A stretch of 10,158 bases of DNA from Bacillota bacterium. Lineage in GTDB: Bacteria > Bacillota > Clostridia > Oscillospirales > Ruminococcaceae. Location of the stretch: assembly GCA_029550985.1 (NCBI GenBank), contig JAKPGH010000199.1, positions 1-10,158 of the forward strand. The letters run 5' to 3'. Positions 1-5,268 of this stretch are shown piece after piece. The notes beneath the pieces were generated by a model. That model saw nothing but the letters and a program-made list of their open reading frames with translations. It was not told where the DNA came from and made no database searches. The translations under genes and the position numbers were made by a program. The number at the start of each line of letters is the position of its first letter. Within the stretch, counting starts at the first letter, position 1.

Positions 1-516
1 AACGCTCATGCACAGGGCCCCGTGGACAAACACCTCCAGCTCCAGGGAGGTTTCCCGGCGGATGGCGGCGATTTCTTCCAACGTCAGCTCCCGGGCCAAA
101 ACCACCCGGTCAAAGCCCATTTCCTCCAACAGTTTGGCGCCCGCCACCCCTGTGACGCTCATCTGGGTGGAGGCGTGGAGGGGAAGCTGCGGACATCCGG
201 CTTTGATGGAGGCGGCCACCGCCAAATCCTGGACCAGCACGGCGTCCACCCCAAGGGCGCAGGCGGTTTCCAGCGCGCCGAGGAGCAGGCTTTCCTCTTC
301 CTGGCGGACCAGCGTGTTGAGGGTAAGATACACCTTGACTCCCCTGCCGTGGCAGTATTTGACCGCCTGTTCCAACTGTGCCGCATCAAAGCCCTGGGCG
401 CTGCGCCTTGCGTTGAGCAGCCCGGCCGCGCCCAAATAAACGGCATCGGCGCCGCTTCGGACTGCCGCGGTAAGACTTTCCGGGCCGCCGGCCGGCGCCA
501 ATATTTCCAAATTCAA
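1..516 (-). CDS. Peptidase U32 family protein, N-terminal part (cut by window edge)
   Basis: The 172 codons in view read LEILAPAGGPESL, then GADAVYLG, NARRSAQGF and GVKVYLTLNTLV. They end in EVFVHGALCMS, which matches the first half of the U32 signature (E-x-F-x2-G-A-L-C). U32 proteins were named collagenase-like peptidases; well-studied members hydroxylate RNA (RlhA on 23S rRNA, TrhP on tRNA U34). The NARR...F segment recalls the longer RlhA/YdcP-like subgroup more than TrhP, but that is recall, not an alignment. No ATG is available: the frame is closed by the TAA of the upstream dac gene, and the best start is TTG at 516, ten bases after GGAGG (531-527). An ATT three bases earlier is the only rival. 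The gene lies 18 bp behind dac and is probably cotranscribed. The C-terminal part is outside the window. Confidence 0.9.
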   Translation of the reverse strand, partial: MNLEILAPAGGPESLTAAVRSGADAVYLGAAGLLNARRSAQGFDAAQLEQAVKYCHGRGVKVYLTLNTLVRQEEESLLLGALETACALGVDAVLVQDLAVAASIKAGCPQLPLHASTQMSVTGVAGAKLLEEMGFDRVVLARELTLEEIAAIRRETSLELEVFVHGALCMSV

Positions 517-534
517 AATGAGGTTGCCTCCTTG

Positions 535-1902
535 TTAAATCCTTCTTCTGGGCTTGTAGTAGCTTCTGCGGTTGCGGCGGTTGCGGTTGCGGACAATCAT
601 CAAAATAATGTAGAGAATAATCAGCAGCACCACAAAGATGACGGCAAACTTAAACCAGAAGGAGGCCACCACCGCCTTGACCTGTTCCAAAAGCACCAGG
701 ATTTGCGAAGCTTCCACCGTTTCGGCGGCCAGAAGCTGCACCCTGCCCACTTCCTCGTTGTAGAGCACCACGCTGACCCAGCCGATGGCGTCCCCCTTGG
801 TGACGGGGGCGTCCACCGACTCCGGCACCTCAAAATTCAGCACCACGCCGGTAACCGGGTCCAAATCCTTGGGCACCAAATAGGTGAAGTTGTCGGCGGT
901 GACCAGCTGAATGTGGTCCTTTTCGGTGTTGAGCCGCAGGGGAACTTCCGTGAGCGCCCGGTTTTTGGCCACCAGCATTTTGACCTTAAAGGAGTCAAAG
1001 ACCCAATCGTAGATTTTGCGGTGGTCCTCATAATCGGCACGGCCTTCCAGTATCTTGCCGCTGGCATCCAGGTAGGGAGCCCCCATGGTGACCAGCAGGT
1101 AGGTAAAGCCGTCCTTGGTGGCGGTGGAAATCAAGCACCGCCCCGCCTGAGGCAAGGTGCCGCTTTTGACTCCCTTGAGATAGGGATAGTAGTAGGAGCT
1201 GGTGGGCACCTGCATCTGAATGGTGGTGGGCCAGTCCAGGCCGTCCGGGTTTTTGTTGGTGGGGGCCGCCGTGTAATGGGCGGTGGACACAATTTCCATA
1301 AATCCCGGAAGACTCAGGGCGTGGCGGGTGATAATGGCCATATCCTCGGCGGTGGTCACCTGCTCGGCGTCAAACAGGCCGTTGGCGTTGACAAAGTGGG
1401 TGTGGGTCGCCCCCAGTTCCTTGGCCCGCTTGTTCATCATCTCCACAAACCGGGCTTGGTTGGACGGGTCGTTGCCTCCCCCCGCCACATGGTTGGCCAC
1501 AATCATGGCGGCCTCGTTGCCGGAGGGGAGCATCATGCCGTAGAGCAAATCCTTCATGGGCATTTGCTCGCCGGCGTACATCCCCGCCAAACTGACGCTG
1601 CCGTAATTGCGGGCGTAGTTGTAAAGGTAATCCTGCACATAGTTGGGATACACCACCGGCACCCCCAAATCCGGCGTGTTTTCCAGCGCCAAAATGCAGG
1701 TCATAATCTTCACCAACGAGGCGGGATAGGCCGGCTTGTCCGCATTCTTCTCGTAGATGACCTCTTTGGTGTCCATGTTGTAAAGGTAGATAAACTCGCT
1801 GGAGGGTTCAAAGTCCGGCTGGTGATTGGGTGCGGCGTAAACCGGCAAAGCCGAACATGCCAATAAAAGAACCATCACCATCACTGCAAGCAGTCTTTTC
1901 AT
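535..1902 (-). CDS. dacF: D-alanyl-D-alanine carboxypeptidase (PBP5/DacF-like, class C low-mass PBP)
   Basis: Serine DD-carboxypeptidase of 455 aa that trims the terminal D-Ala from peptidoglycan stem peptides outside the membrane. All three penicillin-binding motifs are present: SLVK with nucleophile Ser62 and Lys65, SGN at 127-129, and KSGT at 246-249. The peptidase S11 domain covers about residues 28-305, followed by a PBP5-type C-terminal beta domain. Unlike the usual amphipathic tail, the end has a true hydrophobic segment (about 417-437) and a very Arg-rich tail. The N-terminus is a signal peptide with a VYA-A cleavage site; LLAC at 13-16 resembles a lipobox but fits less well. ATG at 1902 is preferred over an in-frame ATG at 1980 because GGGGGGAG precedes it and the signal peptide then begins MKRLL; the 1980 start would lie in the promoter. 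The symbol is approximate, since sporeformers carry several paralogues (dacA, dacB, dacF). Confidence 0.93.
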   Translation of the reverse strand: MKRLLAVMVMVLLLACSALPVYAAPNHQPDFEPSSEFIYLYNMDTKEVIYEKNADKPAYPASLVKIMTCILALENTPDLGVPVVYPNYVQDYLYNYARNYGSVSLAGMYAGEQMPMKDLLYGMMLPSGNEAAMIVANHVAGGGNDPSNQARFVEMMNKRAKELGATHTHFVNANGLFDAEQVTTAEDMAIITRHALSLPGFMEIVSTAHYTAAPTNKNPDGLDWPTTIQMQVPTSSYYYPYLKGVKSGTLPQAGRCLISTATKDGFTYLLVTMGAPYLDASGKILEGRADYEDHRKIYDWVFDSFKVKMLVAKNRALTEVPLRLNTEKDHIQLVTADNFTYLVPKDLDPVTGVVLNFEVPESVDAPVTKGDAIGWVSVVLYNEEVGRVQLLAAETVEASQILVLLEQVKAVVASFWFKFAVIFVVLLIILYIILMIVRNRNRRNRRSYYKPRRRI

Positions 1903-1903
1903 T

Positions 1904-1932
1904 TTGACTTTCTCCCCCCGTTCGGTTATAGT
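1904..1932 (+). promoter_or_regulatory. Sigma-A-like promoter for the phosphoesterase-thioesterase unit
   Basis: TTGACT (1904-1909) and TATAGT (1927-1932) are spaced by 17 bp on the plus strand. The predicted start near 1939 would give a leader of about 97 nt before the TTG start at 2036. The site lies inside the dac ribosome-binding region and leader, so it faces the dac promoter. Each hexamer matches consensus at five of six bases. Confidence 0.55.
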
Positions 1933-1955
1933 AGAAATTGTATTGGTCGATACAT

Positions 1956-1984
1956 AGTATATCAGAAATCGCCCTGCCAATCAA
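1956..1984 (-). promoter_or_regulatory. Sigma-A-like promoter for dac and the U32 gene
   Basis: Read on the minus strand, TTGATT (1984-1979) and TATACT (1961-1956) are separated by exactly 17 bp. Transcription would begin near 1949, giving a leader of about 47 nt before the dac ATG. The -10 lies within an imperfect dyad (GATACATAGTATATC, 1949-1963). The match to sigma-A consensus is good; no experiment supports it. Confidence 0.7.
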
Positions 1985-2020
1985 ATATGGTCGAGCGTGA
2001 ATCCTTACGAATTTTCCGCG

Positions 2021-2027
2021 AAGGGAG
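2021..2027 (+). promoter_or_regulatory. Ribosome binding site that fixes a TTG start
   Basis: AAGGGAG is placed eight bases before TTG at 2036. No comparable site precedes the longer in-frame GTG at 1997. The TTG start makes the protein begin MIYITGD, as calcineurin-like phosphoesterases of this type usually do. Confidence 0.75.
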
Positions 2028-2035
2028 CGGGCATT

Positions 2036-2695
2036 TTGATTTACATAACCGGAGATATGCACAGGGATTTAACCCGCTTTAAAAGCAAGTCCATGCGGGC
2101 CCTGCGAAAAAACGATGTTCTCATTGTCTGCGGAGACTTTGGCTTTGTGTGGGACGGCTCCCCCAAAGAAAAACGCATCCTTAAGTGGATTGGCAAGCGC
2201 AAGTACCACGTGTTGTTTGTGGAAGGCCCCAACGACAACATCGAGCTCCTCAACAGCTACCCCGTGGTGGAGTGGAACGGCGGCAAAGTTCGGGAAATTT
2301 CGGGGCGGCTGCGGCAGCTGATGCGGGGGGAAATCTACAACATCGAGGGCAAAACCGTCTTTGCCTTCGGCGGGGGCACCCGTCAGTCGGACTCGGATGT
2401 GCTGACCCCTTGGGCCCAGTGGGAACTCCCCTCCTCCGAGGAGATGGACCATGCCCGTCAGAACCTGGCCAAGGCGGGCAACAAGGTGGATTATATCATC
2501 ACCCATCAGCCCAGCCGCAAAATTATGGAATTCCTGCAGCCACGCCATCACGACTTCAACGTGTTGGACGCCTTCCTGGACGAATTGCGGCAAACCTGCA
2601 CCTACCGCCGGTGGTACTTCGGGTGCCTCCACAAAAACAAGCTGATTCCCCCGGCCGAAATGGCACTCTTTGAGGACGTTGTGCGGGCTGACTGA
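2036..2695 (+). CDS. Metallophosphoesterase-fold protein with altered active-site motifs
   Basis: A 219-aa calcineurin-like phosphoesterase. Motif I (GDMH, Asp7 and His9) and motif II (GDFG, Asp34) are intact, and motif IV keeps His157 (ITHQP). Motif III, normally GNHD/E, reads GPNDN at 64-68, so both the metal-binding Asn and the catalytic His are displaced. Motif V, normally GHxH, reads GCLH at 196-199, losing the first His. Flanking sequence (ELLNSYPV-EWNGGKV, WYFG-LHK-K) fits a Clostridia family whose members I recall carrying GNHEN and GHYH. Either activity is reduced or changed, or this is a natural subfamily. The substrate is unknown. The start is TTG at 2036 (see its ribosome site); GTG at 1997 would add 13 residues without a ribosome site. 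It is followed after 21 bp by a thioesterase gene and is divergent from dac. Confidence 0.88.
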   Translation: MIYITGDMHRDLTRFKSKSMRALRKNDVLIVCGDFGFVWDGSPKEKRILKWIGKRKYHVLFVEGPNDNIELLNSYPVVEWNGGKVREISGRLRQLMRGEIYNIEGKTVFAFGGGTRQSDSDVLTPWAQWELPSSEEMDHARQNLAKAGNKVDYIITHQPSRKIMEFLQPRHHDFNVLDAFLDELRQTCTYRRWYFGCLHKNKLIPPAEMALFEDVVRAD

Positions 2696-2716
2696 CCCGC
2701 GGAAAGGAACCGGACT

Positions 2717-3109
2717 ATGCAACTGACTGTTGGCATGACCCATACATCCACCCTGGCGGTGGAGCAAAAACACACGGCTGCCGCCGTCGGCAGCGGGGAC
2801 CTGGAGGTGTTCGCCACCCCCATGATGGCGGCCCTGATGGAACACGCCGCCGCCGCGGCCATCCGCCCCGCCCTGCCCGATGGAAAAACCTCGGTGGGTA
2901 TAAGCCTGCAAATTGCCCACATCAGCGCCACCCCGGTGGGGATGGAGGTGGAAGCGACGGCCACCGTCACCGGTGTGGAGGGAAACCGGGTGGAGTTTGC
3001 GGTTACCGCCCGGGACCGGAAGGGAGAAATCGGCTCCGGCACCCACACCCGGGTGATTGTGGACGCCGCCCGCTTTTTGGAAAAGACGGCGGCCAAAGCG
3101 GCAAAGTAA
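2717..3109 (+). CDS. Hot-dog thioesterase, fluoroacetyl-CoA thioesterase (FlK)-like
   Basis: A 130-aa single hot-dog-fold protein expected to hydrolyse an acyl-CoA thioester in the cytoplasm. It resembles the FlK family: the catalytic trio of FlK from Streptomyces cattleya (Thr42, Glu50, His76) has counterparts at Thr34, Glu42 and His68, all offset by exactly eight residues. Thr and Glu sit in TPMMAALMEHAA at the start of the long helix, and His is in QIAHISATPVG. Members in anaerobic Firmicutes are common and mostly uncharacterised; the natural substrate is unlikely to be fluoroacetyl-CoA. The ribosome site is AAAGGA at 2703-2708, eight bases before ATG. It sits 21 bp after the phosphoesterase gene, so the two are probably one transcript ending at the hairpin near 3262. 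No functional link between the two is evident. Confidence 0.88.
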   Translation: MQLTVGMTHTSTLAVEQKHTAAAVGSGDLEVFATPMMAALMEHAAAAAIRPALPDGKTSVGISLQIAHISATPVGMEVEATATVTGVEGNRVEFAVTARDRKGEIGSGTHTRVIVDAARFLEKTAAKAAK

Positions 3110-3261
3110 AGAACCATGGGTGGAACGGGTGGTCGGCACCGACCTTGGAAGGCTCGCCGATACGTCCGCCCCATGACGCGCTGCCACCGTCGGCAAAGTT
3201 CCATTGGAATGTTGTCATCTTGTTCATACCGAAAAGTGACCGTATGGTGTTAAAGCGAAAG

Positions 3262-3299
3262 AGAAGCGCCCTTTGAAAAGGGCGCTTCTTTGTTTGTAC
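3262..3299 (+). terminator. Rho-independent terminator between convergent thioesterase and cinA genes
   Basis: A perfect 13-bp stem (AGAAGCGCCCTTT, 3262-3274, with AAAGGGCGCTTCT, 3277-3289) has a very tight loop and is followed by TTTGTTTGT on the plus strand. On the minus strand the same stem is followed by a weaker pyrimidine run (CTTTCGCTTTA), so it may also stop cinA transcripts, whose stop codon is at 3303. It lies about 150 bp after the thioesterase stop. Confidence 0.88.
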
Positions 3300-3302
3300 C
3301 CG

Positions 3303-4553
3303 CTATTTGTCCTTTTTGCAGAGCTCCAGCACCAGATGGAGGGCGTACATGCTGGCCCAGTTGCGAATCAGTTCCCGCTGGTTGTCGTATCCCCGGGAAA
3401 GGTGGAGTTCCAGCACCTTTTCCTCCGCCCCGTCCACCGCCGCCACATAGACAAGCCCCACCGGCTTTTGGGGAGTGCCTCCTCCCGGCCCTGCGATGCC
3501 GGTGGTGGAAAGGCCGATGTCAGCTCCGGATGCGGCGCGAATGCCCCGTGCCATTTCCAGCGCGCACTGGCGGGACACCGCCCCATACTCCTCCAGGGTC
3601 CTGGGGGAAACGCCCAGCATGGCCATTTTGCTCTCGTTGGAATAGGTGACGGCGCCGCACAAAAACACCTGGGAAGCCCCCGGAATATCCGTAATGCGAG
3701 AGGCCACCATGCCGCCCGTGCAGCTTTCCGCCACCGCAATGGTTTTGCCCAGCTGAGCGAGCCTTGCCACCACGGCGTGCTGCAAATCCTTTACATCCAC
3801 CCCGTACACATAGTCGGCAAACTGGGCGCAGATTTCGTCGATGACCGGCTTCATCATGGCCTCCGCCTCCTCCTCGTTGGCGGCGGCGGCGGTCACCCGC
3901 AGTTGCACCTCCCCCAGCTTGGCGTAGGGGGCGATGGTGGGATTTTGATGGTCCAGCATGCTCTGATGGAGCTTATCCTCCACCGCCGACTCCCCAATGT
4001 TGAAGAGGTGAATGGTGTGGGAGCGCAGCACCCGGTCGGAACGGCTTTCCAGATAGGGGCGCACCTGCTGTTGGAACATGGCCGTCATTTCGTTGGGCGG
4101 ACCGGGAAGCATGATGACAATTTTGCCGTCCTGCTCGATGGCAAGCCCGGGCGCGGTGCCCTGGTCGTTGGGAAAGATGCGGGCCCCCTTGGGGAAGTAG
4201 GCCTGCTTTTCGTTGTTTTTGGTAAAGGGCCTGCCCCTTCTTTCCAAAATTTCCTTCATCCTATCCAAGGAAGGTTGGTGCAGCTCCATGGGAAGCCCAA
4301 AGTGCTGAGCCACCGTTTCCTTGGTCAAGTCGTCATAAGTGGGGCCCAGGCCTCCGGTGGTAATCACCATATCCGCCCGGGAAAGGGCAAGGCGCAGGCT
4401 TTCGGCCAGGCGCCCGGCGTTGTCCCCCACCACGCTCTGGTAGTAGCAGCCGATGCCCAGAGCGGCCAGCTCCCGGGCCAGATAGGCAGCGTTGGTATTG
4501 ACGATATCGCCCAGCAGCAGTTCGGTTCCCACACATAAAATTTCCGCGTTCAT
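3303..4553 (-). CDS. cinA: CinA: competence/damage-inducible protein, NMN deamidase
   Basis: A 416-aa two-domain protein of usual length. The N-terminal part (about 1-170) is a MoaB/MogA-like domain with GTELLLGD at 9-16 and TTGGLGPTYDD at 65-75, known in the CinA family for ADP-ribose/CoA pyrophosphatase activity. The C-terminal part (about 255-416) is the PncC-type nicotinamide mononucleotide amidohydrolase domain, with AESCTGG at 275-281, GAVTYSN at 300-306 and TTGIAGPGGG at 350-359. It recycles NMN formed by NAD-dependent DNA ligase; in some transformable Gram-positives it is also tied to RecA and competence. The ATG at 4553 follows AAAGGA nine bases upstream; an in-frame extension to 4877 lacks such a site and would overlap the divergent spoVM unit. 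No recA lies next to it here; it ends at a shared hairpin. Confidence 0.96.
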   Translation of the reverse strand: MNAEILCVGTELLLGDIVNTNAAYLARELAALGIGCYYQSVVGDNAGRLAESLRLALSRADMVITTGGLGPTYDDLTKETVAQHFGLPMELHQPSLDRMKEILERRGRPFTKNNEKQAYFPKGARIFPNDQGTAPGLAIEQDGKIVIMLPGPPNEMTAMFQQQVRPYLESRSDRVLRSHTIHLFNIGESAVEDKLHQSMLDHQNPTIAPYAKLGEVQLRVTAAAANEEEAEAMMKPVIDEICAQFADYVYGVDVKDLQHAVVARLAQLGKTIAVAESCTGGMVASRITDIPGASQVFLCGAVTYSNESKMAMLGVSPRTLEEYGAVSRQCALEMARGIRAASGADIGLSTTGIAGPGGGTPQKPVGLVYVAAVDGAEEKVLELHLSRGYDNQRELIRNWASMYALHLVLELCKKDK

Positions 4554-4584
4554 GTGTCCACTTCCTTTGTCGTTGGCTGGCTTT

Positions 4585-4613
4585 ATTCTACACCTTTTTG
4601 GGGAGAATGCAAA
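4585..4613 (-). promoter_or_regulatory. cinA: Possible promoter for cinA
   Basis: On the minus strand TTTGCA (4613-4608) and TAGAAT (4590-4585) are 17 bp apart, placing the start near 4578, about 25 nt before the cinA ATG. The -10 is good and the -35 weak (four of six). Confidence 0.45.
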
Positions 4614-4638
4614 GATTATTCCAAAACTCCAGGAAAAA

Positions 4639-4668
4639 GTAACACCAGCCGCCAAAATTGCGTATACT
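4639..4668 (+). promoter_or_regulatory. Possible promoter for the small membrane protein and spoVM
   Basis: TATACT at 4663-4668 is a good -10 element; the best upstream hexamer is GTAACA (4639-4644) at 18 bp. In Bacillus subtilis spoVM is transcribed by sigma-E, but I could not find a convincing sigma-E pair (CATA-type -10 with its -35) upstream of either small gene, so the sigma factor is undecided. Confidence 0.35.
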
Positions 4669-4746
4669 GGAGCGAACCCGTTCTGATAGCAGGAAACCGG
4701 CGTTTTTCCTGCCTTTCGACCTTGCTTCCAAAAGGATGTGGCCAAA

Positions 4747-4905
4747 ATGAGACGAAGACGGAGATACTGTGGACGAGAAGGCCTTACCCTGTTTTTAACC
4801 GCTTTTGGCCTTGGTCTGCTGGTCGCCCTTGTCTGCTCCGTGCGACTGGCTCTGTTTTTTGCAGCCATCATCCTCATTTATGTCGGCGTTACCCTACGCG
4901 GCTAA
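4747..4905 (+). CDS. Small two-helix membrane protein upstream of spoVM
   Basis: A 52-aa open frame starting MRRRRRYCGREG. Five consecutive arginines are followed by two hydrophobic stretches, about 13-31 and 34-50, separated by a single Arg33 in a short turn, and it ends TLRG. This is a typical helical-hairpin membrane protein with a basic cytoplasmic N-terminus. AAAAGGA lies about ten bases before ATG, supporting translation. It is 35 bp ahead of spoVM on the same strand, with no terminator between them, so the two are probably cotranscribed and it may act in sporulation. I recall small hydrophobic proteins next to spoVM in other Clostridia, but I cannot confirm homology. No function is known to me. 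Confidence 0.68.
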   Translation: MRRRRRYCGREGLTLFLTAFGLGLLVALVCSVRLALFFAAIILIYVGVTLRG

Positions 4906-4940
4906 TAGAAGTTCATACTGGATTAACGGAGGTGCCCCCC

Positions 4941-5018
4941 ATGAAAATCGTCGTATTCAAAAGCCCGCGCTTTCTCTCCCCGTTGCTGCGGATGATTTTT
5001 AAAATTAAAAAGGATTGA
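4941..5018 (+). CDS. spoVM: Stage V sporulation protein M (SpoVM)
   Basis: A 25-codon gene with a strong ribosome site (GGAGG at 4928-4932, eight bases before ATG). The peptide opens MKIVVFKSPRFLSPLLR and ends KIKKD. It aligns without gaps to the first 17 residues of Bacillus subtilis SpoVM (26 aa): Met1, Lys2, Lys7, Pro9, a basic residue at 10, Phe11, Leu12 and Arg17 coincide, and the basic-Lys-Asp end is kept. SpoVM is an amphipathic helix that inserts into the convex outer forespore membrane, recruits the SpoIVA coat ATPase and modulates FtsH, and it is needed for cortex and coat assembly. An oddity is Pro14, where the B. subtilis peptide has Gly, putting a second proline in the helix. The gene indicates an endospore former. 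Confidence 0.93.
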   Translation: MKIVVFKSPRFLSPLLRMIFKIKKD

Positions 5019-5078
5019 TACATAAATTCCCCATCCCGTGTTGAATCTTGCGCTATCTCCGCTTGTCACAGTCCAACC

Positions 5079-5140
5079 GCATGCAGGCTGCCGGAAAAGC
5101 CAAAAGCAACGGCTTTTTTCGACAGCCTGCATGCCTTTCT
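5079..5140 (+). terminator. Nested hairpin terminator after spoVM
   Basis: A perfect 12-bp outer stem (GCATGCAGGCTG, 5079-5090, with CAGCCTGCATGC, 5123-5134) encloses a second hairpin, AAAAGCC (5095-5101) with GGCTTTT (5111-5117), that has its own TT tail. CTTTCTTTG follows the outer stem. Either fold could terminate the spoVM transcript about 60-115 nt after its stop codon. The gap from here to ccdA holds only the ccdA promoter. Confidence 0.75.
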
Positions 5141-5182
5141 TTGCTTATGATTACCTATAATTAGGAAAGTGGAGTAAAACGG

Positions 5183-5211
5183 TTGCCAAACAAGCGGCGA
5201 GTTGCTATACT
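5183..5211 (+). promoter_or_regulatory. Strong extended -10 promoter for ccdA-tlpA
   Basis: TTGCCA (5183-5188) and TATACT (5206-5211) are spaced 17 bp, and TGC directly before the -10 makes it an extended -10 element. The predicted start is near 5218. A 7-bp hairpin (TCTTCCA with TGGAAGA, 5222-5240) would sit at the very 5' end of the message. Confidence 0.72.
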
Positions 5212-5268
5212 GTAATCTAACTCTTCCAATAGATGGAAGAAACCTACCACAAGAACGGGGTGATTGCC

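Noticed and set aside
22..1866. Long open frame of 614 codons on the plus strand
   Set aside because: It lies antisense to dac and the U32 gene, which show clear family motifs. The product is His/Gly/Gln-rich low-information sequence typical of the reverse strand of a GC-biased gene.
1849..1866. Lipoprotein signal in the carboxypeptidase (LLAC)
   Set aside because: Position -2 is Leu, unusual for a lipobox, and a good signal peptidase I site (VYA-A) follows; the protein also has its own C-terminal membrane anchor.
2069..3196. 375-codon minus-strand frame across the phosphoesterase and thioesterase
   Set aside because: It is antisense to two genes with recognisable catalytic motifs and ribosome sites; its composition is that of a shadow frame.
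3116..3260. Possible T-box or structured RNA after the thioesterase gene (GGGTGGTCGGCACC, small dyads at 3131-3144 and 3199-3209)
   Set aside because: The sequence only loosely resembles a T-box antiterminator, no aminoacyl-tRNA synthetase or amino-acid gene follows, and the next gene is convergent.
3273..4538. 421-codon plus-strand frame opposite cinA
   Set aside because: It is the antisense frame of a full-length cinA and has no recognisable domain.
4554..4877. N-terminal extension of CinA
   Set aside because: The extra residues have no ribosome site, do not match CinA and overlap the divergent small gene; ATG 4553 has a good site.
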